NCBI GenBank assembly: GCA_021156365.1
Contig: JAJNDK010000013.1
Coordinates: 1 to 64,000 of the forward strand
Direction: 5' to 3'
Source of the DNA: Bacteroidota bacterium
GTDB taxonomy: Bacteria; Bacteroidota; Bacteroidia; B-17B0; Aurantibacillaceae
Length of the DNA: 64,000 nt
Shown here: piece after piece, positions 1 to 7,983 of the stretch
Numbering within the stretch: position 1 is the stretch's first letter
Layout of the letters: the number at the start of each line of letters is the position of its first letter
Made by a program: the position numbers and the translations under genes
Notes under the pieces: model-generated
Told to the model about the DNA's origin: nothing
Databases searched by the model: none
Seen by the model: the letters and a program-made list of their open reading frames with translations, nothing else

Positions 1-127
1 TTCCAAGAGAAGGATTATAGATTCGCATTCCGTAGTCTTGTGTTCCTTCTCCGGTTGAGTTAGCCTCCGGATCGTTTTCCTTGCCATTGAAGCCGTACCA
101 ATACGACCTCGTGCATCTACAGAATAA
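1..127 (-). pseudogene. RHS core/tip fragment, 5' broken, runs off the window
   Basis: Read on the minus strand this stretch encodes the RHS-core signature YGFNGKENDPEANSTGEGTQ followed by DYGMRIYNPSLG, the conserved end of the RHS shell just before the variable tip. The frame is closed upstream by a TAG at 128-130, so the fragment has no start and no shell. It continues past base 1. A 16-bp stretch (84-99) is identical to 36909-36924 in the complete RHS gene of this window. It is either an orphan tip cassette or the displaced end of an RHS gene interrupted by the neighbouring mobile DNA. The identity as RHS is clear; the history is inferred. Confidence 0.75.
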
Positions 128-199
128 CTATACAAAAAGTGGCTTGCAAACTTTACCGGCAAACCTTTTCAAAGACCGTTCAACGGAAGTAAATATAAT

Positions 200-224
200 A
201 AAAAAAGGAAGCTATATAGCTTCC
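200..224 (-). terminator. Rho-independent terminator of the recombinase operon
   Basis: A perfect 18-bp palindrome, GGAAGCTATATAGCTTCC (207-224), lies 49 bases downstream of the recombinase stop. On the minus strand it is followed by a run of seven T (200-206). This is the classical hairpin plus T-tract and marks the end of the minus-strand operon. Confidence 0.75.
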
Positions 225-272
225 TTGAACGTTTTGATCTTAAAAATTTAGAGCTGTTTTATGAACAGATCT

Positions 273-1142
273 TTAGCCTAATGGATGAAGGCGGTTTATT
301 ATAAGCCGCTTCTCGTCTGCAGGCGTTTGGCGGTATTTAGCCGTTGAAGAAATGAAACGGTGACCGGCCATGAGCTGCACTTGATCCAGTGGGAACTTTC
401 TTTCATTGAGCCAATTGGAGATCACACTTTGCCGGATGGTTTCAGGAGAGAGGTTACGATCCGGGAACAAGGGTTTAAAGGTTTTTACGAGATACTGAAC
501 TTCACCTTTCTCAACGCCAGTTCCCCGCATGCCCACCACGAGCTGATCGGTTTCTACTTTCAGAAGCGCTCTCCTGGACTCGTTAATGTAGCTGTCAAAT
601 ATTTTGTACTGTTTTGGGTGCATTTCCAAATGCCGTCTGGTGGTAGAAGAGTTTTCTTTAATGTAAATGGTTCCTTTATCAAAATCGACATGATGAACTT
701 TCAGGTTTATAATTTCCTGACTTTGTAAACCCTGATAGATCAGTAGGGATACAACAACCTGATTCCTTGTTCTCACCAGCGGGAACCGTTCTTCGCGTTC
801 CATCAGCAGCTCCAGCTCGGCAGAAGAAAACAGATCGTAATGGATTACCGATTTGTTTTTCACTGTTCGGAAGTTCAGCGTCCGGCAGGGATGGTCGTTG
901 CGCTGCCTACTTTCAATTAAGAAATCGTAATACTTTTTGATAGAGCAGAGAATGGTGTGTTTATAGTTTTGGTTCTTATGGTGCTTCAGGAACTCACCCA
1001 GCGCTTCCTTCACGTCCTTAAATGTAAAGTACTTTGCATCCGGGAAAGCCTCCACAAATGGGGATACCTGAAACACATACGTTTTGGAAGTGTCCTTTGT
1101 GTAGCCATGCTTTAACATGTAGGTTTCAAAATCAGTTAGCAT
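273..1142 (-). CDS. Tyrosine recombinase, degenerate active site
   Basis: A 289-residue phage-integrase-family protein with an N-terminal core-binding domain (about 1-95) and a C-terminal catalytic domain. The nucleophile Tyr270 (STAKYRQ), His261 (AGHRF) and Arg237 (TIRQS) are recognisable. However, the first catalytic arginine is Gln140 (GLQSQEI instead of GLRxxEL), and the usual His three residues before Arg II is Glu234. It may therefore be a structural partner rather than an independent recombinase, or cleave poorly. The gene overlaps the canonical recombinase upstream by 11 bp, which suggests that the two proteins are translated together and work as a hetero-pair. It is followed by a strong terminator. 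The family call is secure; the reduced activity is inferred from the substitutions. Confidence 0.88.
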   Translation of the reverse strand: MLTDFETYMLKHGYTKDTSKTYVFQVSPFVEAFPDAKYFTFKDVKEALGEFLKHHKNQNYKHTILCSIKKYYDFLIESRQRNDHPCRTLNFRTVKNKSVIHYDLFSSAELELLMEREERFPLVRTRNQVVVSLLIYQGLQSQEIINLKVHHVDFDKGTIYIKENSSTTRRHLEMHPKQYKIFDSYINESRRALLKVETDQLVVGMRGTGVEKGEVQYLVKTFKPLFPDRNLSPETIRQSVISNWLNERKFPLDQVQLMAGHRFISSTAKYRQTPADEKRLIINRLHPLG

Positions 1143-2082
1143 ATGTTGGTCGGTTTATTTCGTTATACATTTTTAGTCGTTGTTTGCGTCTTTTAGAATA
1201 GAGATGCGAAGTATCTATTTCCGAATGGCCTAAGAACTCCTGCACAAATTCTATGTCCGCACCGTTGTCCAGCAAATGGGTAGCGATGCTGTGCCGCAGG
1301 CAATGGAGCGTGATCTCCTTTCCGAGGATAACCGGGTTCTGCGTTCGCTGTAGAATTACCTTCAGTAGTTCTGCCAGATACTGGCCCTTCATACGTTCAC
1401 CGAGTGAATTGATAAAAAAGGCAGGTGTCGATTCCATCTTATCCTCAGCAAACAAAGAAGGCCGTTCCTTTACAATGTATTCCCGAAGGATTTTTATACC
1501 ACCGTCTGAGATGGGGATTGTCCGGCTTTTGCTGCCCTTTCCTTTCCGTACAATTAAAACGCCCTGCGATAAAATAACATCGTTCACATCCAGCAGCTCC
1601 AGTTCCGTCCGGCGCAGGCCGCAGCCATAAGCAGTCGCGATCAGGGCTTTCTCCATATGGGTTCGGCAGGCTGCCTGCACTTCCTTTATTTCTTCTACCG
1701 AAAGTACCTGCCGCTGTTTGCCACGACTGATAGTAAACTTTGGAAGGTGCGCCGGTGAAGCATCGACCTCACCCATGTCTATCAGGTAATCAAAAAACAT
1801 CCGCAGGGAATACAGGTGGTGCCGAATCATGGAATCGCTTAGACCACCCTCCCTGCGCTGATTAGGTCGTTCCCGGATGTACTCCTGATATTCGATCACA
1901 TCAATAGCCGTTACCTTTTTGATTTCGTCCAGCCCCCGTGTTTCAATGAAGAACAAGAACTCGCGTACCTGGGCAGCGTAGGAAGTGTCCTTGCCGCCTG
2001 AATAACCTTTCAGGAAAATATAGTCGTCAAACTCCTTATACAAGAGTTCAAAGGCCGGGTTATTTATTGGCAGGTGTTTCAT
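1132..2082 (-). CDS. Tyrosine recombinase/integrase, XerC/XerD-like
   Basis: A 316-residue site-specific recombinase with a full catalytic set: Arg157 (GLRRTEL), Lys182 in the beta hairpin (KGKGSKSR), His260 and Arg263 (HCLRHS), His286 (LGHSEID) and nucleophile Tyr295 (SHLYSKR). The N-terminal 110 residues form the SAM-like core-binding domain. It would bind short inverted arm sites and exchange strands at att-type sequences through a 3'-phosphotyrosine link. It sits 83 bp downstream of the primase-like gene and overlaps the degenerate recombinase that follows. The intact site makes this the likely active partner. Two consecutive recombinases next to a replication-type ATPase point to a mobile element rather than the housekeeping XerCD pair. 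Confidence 0.93.
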   Translation of the reverse strand: MKHLPINNPAFELLYKEFDDYIFLKGYSGGKDTSYAAQVREFLFFIETRGLDEIKKVTAIDVIEYQEYIRERPNQRREGGLSDSMIRHHLYSLRMFFDYLIDMGEVDASPAHLPKFTISRGKQRQVLSVEEIKEVQAACRTHMEKALIATAYGCGLRRTELELLDVNDVILSQGVLIVRKGKGSKSRTIPISDGGIKILREYIVKERPSLFAEDKMESTPAFFINSLGERMKGQYLAELLKVILQRTQNPVILGKEITLHCLRHSIATHLLDNGADIEFVQEFLGHSEIDTSHLYSKRRKQRLKMYNEINRPTYAN

Positions 2083-2165
2083 ATCGCTGTGTTTTCATAG
2101 TCTGTTTTTCGTCTTCCATTTTCTCCTATACAATGCGTCCTCCCGGAATAATGAACCACTACGGC

Positions 2166-4688
2166 TCAACCGGCCTGCTGTTGCGGGTTCTGGTGTTCCA
2201 TGCTCGCAGGAACAACAAGAACCAACTGCTTTTTCAGGTCTTCCTTCACCCGGTCGCGGATCTTTTCCATGTCGTCCCAGAACACAATTTTATATTTGAA
2301 GCCCCGGTTGGCATAGCCCCCGGTGCGCTGGATGTATTCCAGCAGCTCCAGCTCCTCGAAATAACGGAAGCATTGGGTCTTGCTCACGTTCAGCGCCAGC
2401 CGGACATCACGCTGGTTAAATTGAAATTCCTTCTCCTTCACGTTGGCCGATTTCTCCTTCACATATTCCTTCACCCGGTCAAAAAATTGCCGGAGCGAGG
2501 AGTCCAGGTCGTCGACCTTGAGCAGAATGGCATCGAACATAATATTGCAGGCGATGTGCAGATCTTCCGGCTCCGCGATCAAACGCCCCCGGTCATCTTT
2601 TTTACGCTGGTATTGGTGTAGGATAGTAATCTGCTTGACAAATGCCTGATAATGGCTGTTGAGCCGCCGGAGCATTTTAGCTTCGAAGGGCAGGTAAATC
2701 TTATCAGCAAAAGGGTTCACCACTTCCATTGGCAGGATGCAGCGCATGCAGTTTTGCAGGAACTCTTTCGCCTTTTGCTCTTCCCGGTTGTCGATGATCC
2801 CGGCCAGCTTCCGGTTCTGGTGGGTAATGATCCGCTTGGTCTGGTCGTCGCTTTCGTCTACCCCGGAGATCAGGGAGCGGCTCATGTTATCGTAATACAC
2901 CTCCGCTTTGGTGGTAGCCAGCAGGGAAGCAAAATGACTGCGCACCGTTTTGACAGCAGACATCAGGTTTCCGAACTTGTCCTTATAGGTGGTGGAAGAA
3001 GTGATATTGCCTGCGCTTTGCAATTCGCGAAACGCAAACTGTGCTTCTTCATCCATGCCATCGTAGTCCTGAATCAGGATCAGCTTGTCCACCAGCTCGT
3101 CCTTTGTATAATGGTAAAAGGATTTACTGGTCACCCGTGTCATGCTGATCACGTCCTCCGGCGGGAAACAATCACCAATCGTATTGATCAGGTGACTTTT
3201 ACCGGAGCCGGAAGTTCCCTGCACCAGCGCATGAAGCGGGGTGGACATTTTATAGGTGGAGGCGATAATGAACAGGAGCCGTCGGGTGTTCTCTTCACCT
3301 ACCACGCCCGCCTGCTGGATCAGGTCGTCAATGCCTTGCATAAAATTCTTTCCTTTCAGAAACTGGATGCAGGCTGTTTGTTTTTCAGGCGTAATGCGGT
3401 GTTTTTGCCGGTGGTTCTGAAAAGCAGACTTGAGCTGCTCCATTTCTTTCTCCCGGTATTTCTCCAGAAGATCGGTGAGCAGAAGCAGATCGGCTTCGAT
3501 GTCCTCGCCCGACTGATTGTAAAGTTCTGCGATCTGCTGGGCGTACAATACAATCTGCTCCCGGACGTAAAGGTCTATTTTAGTGCGTTCCCTGCGACCC
3601 GTGGCGACCTCTTCCACCATCAGCGTAATGCCCATGCTCCCGATATCGTGGCTTAAGGAACCCAACACAAAGTAATGGTTATAGGGCCGCCGCATCAGCA
3701 GCTTGTGTTCGTGGATCATTTCCAGCGTTACCGATCCGGGATCTTCCGATGCCTGGCTTTCCAATAGAGGCATAAACGTTTGTTTCATAAAGGTATTTTC
3801 TGCGTCCTTCGTCGGGGAGAAAACAACGACTTCCTCAATGGGCTTTACTTCCTCAATCGGCAGTATAGGCAGCGGGATGTGTTCCACTTCGGTTACTTCC
3901 TCTATTAATGAAGCAGACTCCAATAATTTGTGAATGCCCATGCTTCCTTCACGCAGGAAAAGCTGGTTCAGATTTTCCTTTTCGGGCAAGACCACCTGTT
4001 TGACCGGGATATCCTTAATGATCCTGCGGAGCTGATGTGTTGTGTCTTTCATAATTACCTTGTTTTTACTTTGAGCGTCGATCCAGATGAGTTCAGATAA
4101 GGCGGACAAGTGGCTGATCGCTTCTTCGTGTTGCTTTAACAATTTGCCTCCCGGAATGAATAACAGCGAATCCCGGTTCTGAATGGCTGCAGCCGTGATC
4201 AGGGTAGCAGCATCCAGCATGTCGGTCGCTATGAATAACCGGGTGGTCATTTCATGCGGATAAACCGGGTAAACTCCCTCTTCATTCAAAAGCGCATGTT
4301 CTTCCGGCTGATCTTTAATACCAATAGCATAAAAGTTGACCACCTTGCCTTTCCGGTTCCGAAATGGAAAGGTGATCGCATAATTGCCGAAGGCTTTATG
4401 TCCGTCCACGCCATTGCTGTTCCTGCGGGAGAATTTCAGATAGCCGATGGCCTTGAGTTTCTCTTTCATTTCCGCATGGCCTTTCTTATTATGCACCTGC
4501 CCGGAATTAAATCCTGCGCCGGTGCTTTCCGCATTCAAACCTCTCGCCTGCAACCATTCGCGGGGAGCATTGGCATGTTTGACAAACAGCCCTTTACAAA
4601 AACGGGAGTGCAGGTCTTCGAAAAGCTCCTTCTCCTGTTTCTTTCGTTTCACCGAAATGCTGAATGGTATGTTTGTTTTCTCGTTCAT
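2166..4688 (-). CDS. Toprim-like N-domain plus P-loop ATPase, putative primase-helicase
   Basis: An 840-residue replication-type protein of a mobile element. Residues about 40-205 resemble the DnaG-like/Toprim part of mobile primases (APREWLQARGL, AGFNSGQ, then LFIATDMLDAAT), but the acidic Toprim Glu is missing at the expected place. Residues about 265-430 are a linker with a charged helix. The ATPase domain carries Walker A GTSGSGKS (491-498) and Walker B LILIQD (536-541) and is SF3/AAA+-like. The C-terminal part (about 755-810) looks like a winged helix (FNQRDVRLALNVSKTQ). Likely role: opening or priming DNA of the element; this is inferred. It lies 4 bp after a gene that duplicates its N-terminal domain and before two recombinases. 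The exact family could not be named. Confidence 0.7.
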   Translation of the reverse strand: MNEKTNIPFSISVKRKKQEKELFEDLHSRFCKGLFVKHANAPREWLQARGLNAESTGAGFNSGQVHNKKGHAEMKEKLKAIGYLKFSRRNSNGVDGHKAFGNYAITFPFRNRKGKVVNFYAIGIKDQPEEHALLNEEGVYPVYPHEMTTRLFIATDMLDAATLITAAAIQNRDSLLFIPGGKLLKQHEEAISHLSALSELIWIDAQSKNKVIMKDTTHQLRRIIKDIPVKQVVLPEKENLNQLFLREGSMGIHKLLESASLIEEVTEVEHIPLPILPIEEVKPIEEVVVFSPTKDAENTFMKQTFMPLLESQASEDPGSVTLEMIHEHKLLMRRPYNHYFVLGSLSHDIGSMGITLMVEEVATGRRERTKIDLYVREQIVLYAQQIAELYNQSGEDIEADLLLLTDLLEKYREKEMEQLKSAFQNHRQKHRITPEKQTACIQFLKGKNFMQGIDDLIQQAGVVGEENTRRLLFIIASTYKMSTPLHALVQGTSGSGKSHLINTIGDCFPPEDVISMTRVTSKSFYHYTKDELVDKLILIQDYDGMDEEAQFAFRELQSAGNITSSTTYKDKFGNLMSAVKTVRSHFASLLATTKAEVYYDNMSRSLISGVDESDDQTKRIITHQNRKLAGIIDNREEQKAKEFLQNCMRCILPMEVVNPFADKIYLPFEAKMLRRLNSHYQAFVKQITILHQYQRKKDDRGRLIAEPEDLHIACNIMFDAILLKVDDLDSSLRQFFDRVKEYVKEKSANVKEKEFQFNQRDVRLALNVSKTQCFRYFEELELLEYIQRTGGYANRGFKYKIVFWDDMEKIRDRVKEDLKKQLVLVVPASMEHQNPQQQAG

Positions 4689-4692
4689 GTTT

Positions 4693-5364
4693 TTATTCTT
4701 CTCCCCAGACTGTTTTTTCTTTTTGCACTTTCATTAATGGCGAATCGATATACACGATCTCTTTCAGGTGTTTCAGGCTTTGGATGGCTTCTTCATGCTC
4801 GGGCATAAATTTTCCATCGTGAAGCGCGATCACCGCTTCCTTGTTGTCCAGCGCTTTGGCTTGTAGCACTGTGGCCGCATCCAACACGCTGTTCACCACA
4901 AACAGCCTCTTGGTCAGCTCGTGCGGGTATCCGGGATAAAGCCCAGGTTCCTCATTCATGTAAGCGGCGTTGTCGCTTTTGATCCGCACCGAATAAAAGT
5001 TCACGATCTCCTCCTTCTGATTCCGAAGCGGGAACATAATGGAGAATATCCCGAACACCGTATAAGGAACCGTATCACAATTCACCGGCACATCGGTTCG
5101 CTTCATAAAACCAATTTCAGCCAGCGCATCTTTAAACGACTGATCCCGCCGGTGATGAATTTGTCCTGAATTAAATCCGGCTCCCGTAAGTTCCGCGCTC
5201 AATCCTTTTTTTGCCATCCATTCTTTCGGAGCAGTTGATTTTACTATCCGCATTCCGTTTGAAAGGTAGCGGTGTATAAACGCCATCCACTCCGGGCGGC
5301 TGCTTGGCAATTGAATTACTCTCTCTTTTCCCATGTTGTCACTAAAGCCTTTAGTGGCTTTCAC
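4693..5364 (-). CDS. Paralogue of the primase-like N-domain
   Basis: A 223-residue protein whose whole length matches the first 210 residues of the next gene: APKEWMAKKGL, TGAGFNSGQ, then FVVNSVLDAATV. It therefore carries the same DnaG/Toprim-like fold without the ATPase. The catalytic acidic residue of Toprim is again absent (Asn in FVVNSV). The reading frame opens at a GTG (5364); an ATG at 5334 (MGKERVIQL) is the alternative start, and neither has a clear ribosome site. A TAnnTTTG element sits about 180 bp upstream. Possible roles are an accessory primase subunit or a regulator of the large protein. Start and function are uncertain. Confidence 0.62.
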   Translation of the reverse strand: MKATKGFSDNMGKERVIQLPSSRPEWMAFIHRYLSNGMRIVKSTAPKEWMAKKGLSAELTGAGFNSGQIHHRRDQSFKDALAEIGFMKRTDVPVNCDTVPYTVFGIFSIMFPLRNQKEEIVNFYSVRIKSDNAAYMNEEPGLYPGYPHELTKRLFVVNSVLDAATVLQAKALDNKEAVIALHDGKFMPEHEEAIQSLKHLKEIVYIDSPLMKVQKEKTVWGEE

Positions 5365-5546
5365 AGGACAAACTTGGCATCACTTTTCAGCACACGCAAG
5401 CACACCGGGATAATAATCTGCTCACCACAAGCAGATAAATACCGCACACGATTTGCACGTTGCTATTAATAATGCCATGCGGTTTCTTTTGTTTGTTCCT
5501 TGTCTTAATGGCCTAAGTAGGAATGGCAACTAATCAAACCCGAGAG

Positions 5547-5554
5547 CAAAGGTA
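5547..5554 (-). promoter_or_regulatory. Bacteroidota-type -7 element for the primase/recombinase operon
   Basis: TACCTTTG read on the minus strand matches the Bacteroidota TAnnTTTG consensus. The same octamer lies directly upstream of the genes at 10911, 14680 and 14947. No convincing -33 motif was found. Confidence 0.4.
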
Positions 5555-5574
5555 GAGAGGTAGATTTGAGCTAA

Positions 5575-5677
5575 GACTGACTTATCAGGTTAACGACGTT
5601 ATTGATAGGAATTGAGAACTATTAACCCTAATACCTTCGTTAAACACCAAAAAAGGACGGTAAACCGCCCTTTTTTT
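5575..5677 (+). ncRNA. Candidate small RNA of about 100 nt
   Basis: A plus-strand TAGATTTG element (5561-5568) predicts a start near 5575. The next signal is a rho-independent terminator (5651-5677) with no open reading frame between them. This pattern fits a short non-coding RNA. No known RNA family was recognised, and the alternative is a terminator that insulates the downstream gene. Confidence 0.32.
5651..5677. terminator. Hairpin terminator, usable from both strands
   Basis: GGACGGT-AA-ACCGCCC is flanked by an A-run on the left and seven T on the right. The stem has one A/C mismatch as plus-strand RNA and a G-U wobble as minus-strand RNA. No protein gene ends here on the plus strand. 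Confidence 0.6.
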
Positions 5678-5729
5678 GTCGTTTTAGTGTTCTACATTTA
5701 CTATCAGTTAATCCCTTAATTTTTAAATT

Positions 5730-6605
5730 ATGAAACAGATAGTCAGATTCAATCTTTTAGCAATTATGCTAATGACCTTTGCCTGCGCTTTTGCTCAGGA
5801 TACTTATAAAACCGTTACTTTGGATTGGGGAGGTACTTCAATTCTCTGGAAAGCCAAAACTAACTTGGTACCTTCTTATGAACCCTTTAATATTAAGGTT
5901 TCTAATGCGGGAACGACCGGGAGTATGGAGTTGGAAATATTCGAAACAACCGGTAAAGTTGAATCGAAAGTTGGCAAAGGGATATCTCGTGGTAAATATA
6001 CTGTTGCTGTGGCAAATGGCACGTGTGTGATTTTAATGGATAAAACTTTTTCTTTTCGCAGGTTTTATATACTTGAATTCACGTATAGCCCATCAGGAGG
6101 GGGGACACAAACAAAAACCATGAAAGTCTATAGTACAGCCCCGAATGATGAACTGTCATGGTTTCAGGCTTATAGTGGATTCGGTGGAATAGGGTTTGCG
6201 CAAGACGGTGTTAAGCAACCCCGCGCATCTTTTGGTTTTGCTACTGGCTTAAAAATAAAATGGCGACCTAATTCAACCAATAAAAACATTGATGATCCTT
6301 ATAAGTTGTATCCAAGGTCAAGCAGATTTTCCTGTGTGATTGGCGCTGTAGTAAATGATGTAAAATATAAATCGTCAAATATTAAAGCTGCTGTTATAGG
6401 CATAAAGCCTTTGCTCGCATTGGATTGGGAGTTTTCCCGACATGTTGGAGTAACCCTTGGAACAATGATTGGAAATCAGGATATCACCAGTAAACTAAAC
6501 TCTGAAAATCATCCGGTTTTCGGTTTATGGCTGAGTATATCCTTTTCCGCTGATCTGTTTACAGCACTCAAGAATGGTGTTCCTTTTGATAAAATCCCTA
6601 AATAA
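5730..6605 (+). CDS. Secreted hypothetical protein, beta-rich
   Basis: A 291-residue protein with a clear signal peptide (MKQIVRFNLLAIMLMTFACA, cut near FAQ-D). The mature part alternates short hydrophobic strands; its C-terminal half (GFGGIGFAQ, FGFATGLKIKW, VGVTLGTMIG, LWLSISFSADLF) is compatible with an outer-membrane beta-barrel in the style of Bacteroidota porin-like proteins. It is followed after 8 bp by a lipoprotein gene, so the two are probably co-transcribed and may form a surface pair. No enzyme motif is visible. Whether it is cargo of the mobile region or resident chromosome is unknown. Confidence 0.65.
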   Translation: MKQIVRFNLLAIMLMTFACAFAQDTYKTVTLDWGGTSILWKAKTNLVPSYEPFNIKVSNAGTTGSMELEIFETTGKVESKVGKGISRGKYTVAVANGTCVILMDKTFSFRRFYILEFTYSPSGGGTQTKTMKVYSTAPNDELSWFQAYSGFGGIGFAQDGVKQPRASFGFATGLKIKWRPNSTNKNIDDPYKLYPRSSRFSCVIGAVVNDVKYKSSNIKAAVIGIKPLLALDWEFSRHVGVTLGTMIGNQDITSKLNSENHPVFGLWLSISFSADLFTALKNGVPFDKIPK

Positions 6606-6613
6606 TAAAGCCC

Positions 6614-7369
6614 ATGAAAAAGTTAATTTTAATATTATTTTTAACCAGCACTCTCTTCTCTTGTGTAAAAGACCCAATGGAGGCGAGCGAATCAGATGTA
6701 TTTACCGTGCAAATAGCTGGTGTAGACATTACAAACGCAGTTATTTATGCAGACAATAGCCTTCGCTACCAGATCGACATCAGCATAAAAGATATAGAAG
6801 TAGATAACGATAAACAGGTTACCGTTTCCGTAACGGACGGTATTGTTTCATCTTCATCCAATTTAACCGCCGGTGCTAATTCAAACCTTGCAACCCTGTC
6901 TATACAAGGCGGTAAAGCTACTTGTTATTATAAGCCCGGAAAGAAAGCCCAAAATGCCGCTGTACTTTCTCTGACAATTAATGGACTGACGCAGATCTTT
7001 AACTTTAAAATCCTTCCTTCAGAGCCTGTCCAGATTCTATTATCTGCAACACCTCAATTAGCTGCTGTAAATGCTCCTATTAATCTAACAGCTTCTTTAA
7101 TAAAGGATAGTAATACAAATAGTTATGTTTCCGATAATTTGAAAGTTACTTTTGAAGTGACACCATTCTCCGCGCTGGACACTGTCGAAGGTTTTTTACC
7201 TGATCCCAGCTGGTCCTATTCAGCATTAGATGAAGCCACGCAGTTTGTAACAGCAAAAAAAACCTTCACTACTAATCAAAAGAAAGGTAAGCTAAATGCT
7301 ATTGCCCGGTATCAAAAAGCAGACGGAACCTCATTATCGAGTAACATAGTTACGATTACGTTTAATTAA
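6614..7369 (+). CDS. Lipoprotein with Ig-like beta domains
   Basis: A 251-residue protein with a lipoprotein signal (MKKLILILFLTSTLFSC, lipobox LFSC). The mature part is Ser/Thr-rich and strand-rich, with a first segment (VFTVQIAGVDI, VSVTDGIVSS) and a second (VQILLSATPQLAAVNAPINL, KVTFEVTPFSALD), as in tandem Ig-like folds of surface lipoproteins. It starts 8 bp after the preceding secreted protein and is closed by a strong terminator. No binding site can be assigned. Confidence 0.68.
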   Translation: MKKLILILFLTSTLFSCVKDPMEASESDVFTVQIAGVDITNAVIYADNSLRYQIDISIKDIEVDNDKQVTVSVTDGIVSSSSNLTAGANSNLATLSIQGGKATCYYKPGKKAQNAAVLSLTINGLTQIFNFKILPSEPVQILLSATPQLAAVNAPINLTASLIKDSNTNSYVSDNLKVTFEVTPFSALDTVEGFLPDPSWSYSALDEATQFVTAKKTFTTNQKKGKLNAIARYQKADGTSLSSNIVTITFN

Positions 7370-7375
7370 AAGCAG

Positions 7376-7400
7376 AAAAGCCCCGGCATCCGGGGCTTTT
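7376..7400 (+). terminator. Rho-independent terminator
   Basis: AAAAGCCCCGG-CAT-CCGGGGCTTTT is a near-perfect GC-rich hairpin ending in T. It closes the two-gene plus-strand unit and is symmetrical enough to act also on the minus-strand operon that ends at 7423. Confidence 0.85.
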
Positions 7401-7422
7401 GGTTATTGAGAGGAATTGATCG

Positions 7423-7611
7423 TTATTGGTTTTCGTTGGGTTTAGTAGATAAGATATCTTGCATAATTTTATTTCCTATAAGCTCTAAACATTTTTTACA
7501 GGTTACATACCGTAAATTAGTGGTGGATGAACTGTATTCTTCTCCACAAACCTTCATGTAATCGCTGTGGTGAACCAAGCCGTCTGTTTTAAAGATGGGT
7601 ACTTTTTTCAT
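7423..7611 (-). CDS. Small cysteine-containing protein
   Basis: A 62-residue protein with three cysteines, Cys22 (KVCGEE), Cys38 and Cys41 (VTCKKC), spaced like a small zinc-binding knuckle. It starts 5 bp after the stop of the degenerate recombinase-fold gene and is the last gene of a six-gene minus-strand unit. No family was recognised. Tight spacing and the same A-rich leader as its neighbours support it being real. Confidence 0.5.
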   Translation of the reverse strand: MKKVPIFKTDGLVHHSDYMKVCGEEYSSSTTNLRYVTCKKCLELIGNKIMQDILSTKPNENQ

Positions 7612-7616
7612 ATCGT

Positions 7617-7982
7617 TTATTTTCCTTTTGGTTTTATAATTAGAAAGTGAAGATTAACATCCCGGATAGCCTTCATCGTGATCCCCACTTCCAGCAGGTT
7701 GTAATGAACAATCGCCACTTCAAAAGGATTAGGGTCTATGATTTCTGTTTGTGTGAACAAAAGGAGATCGGCTTTAATCCGCCCGTGCTTCAGGTCGCTG
7801 TATAGGTGGGTGAACTTTAAGCGGTCGAAAATTGTATCTACCGACACATCGGTGTAAATCCCGACAACTTCCAGTTTACTTTCTATGCAGTAATGTATAA
7901 GCTCATTTTCCTGCTTTTTCAATTGCTCCAGCATATTTATAGTATGAGGCGCAACACTTATGTATAGGATTGCTGTTTTCAT
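7617..7982 (-). CDS. Degenerate serine-recombinase-fold protein (copy B)
   Basis: A 121-residue protein with the outline of the resolvase catalytic domain: a first strand ILYISVAP, a helix with L-KKQ-N-L--YC, GIYTDV, FDRLKFTHLYSDLK and ADLLLFTQTE. Relative to active resolvases the catalytic Ser in strand 1 and the Arg pair of DRxSR are gone, and no C-terminal DNA-binding domain follows. It begins 1 bp from the end of copy A. It probably dimerises or binds DNA or protein through the retained fold; this is inference from fold similarity. Confidence 0.6.
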   Translation of the reverse strand: MKTAILYISVAPHTINMLEQLKKQENELIHYCIESKLEVVGIYTDVSVDTIFDRLKFTHLYSDLKHGRIKADLLLFTQTEIIDPNPFEVAIVHYNLLEVGITMKAIRDVNLHFLIIKPKGK

Positions 7983-7983
7983 A

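Larger units (their letters stand above)
5365..5729. other. Intergenic region with divergent promoters and a terminator
   Basis: No convincing protein gene is present. The stretch holds back-to-back TAnnTTTG elements (minus 5547-5554, plus 5561-5568) and a hairpin terminator (5651-5677). The last 50 bases form the leader of the secreted-protein gene starting at 5730. The minus promoter would give the recombinase/primase operon a leader of roughly 180-200 nt. Confidence 0.6.

Noticed and set aside
2652-3656. Long plus-strand frame of 334 residues opposite the primase-like gene
   Set aside because: It lies wholly antisense to an ATPase gene with clear motifs, its composition is untypical and no start context is present.
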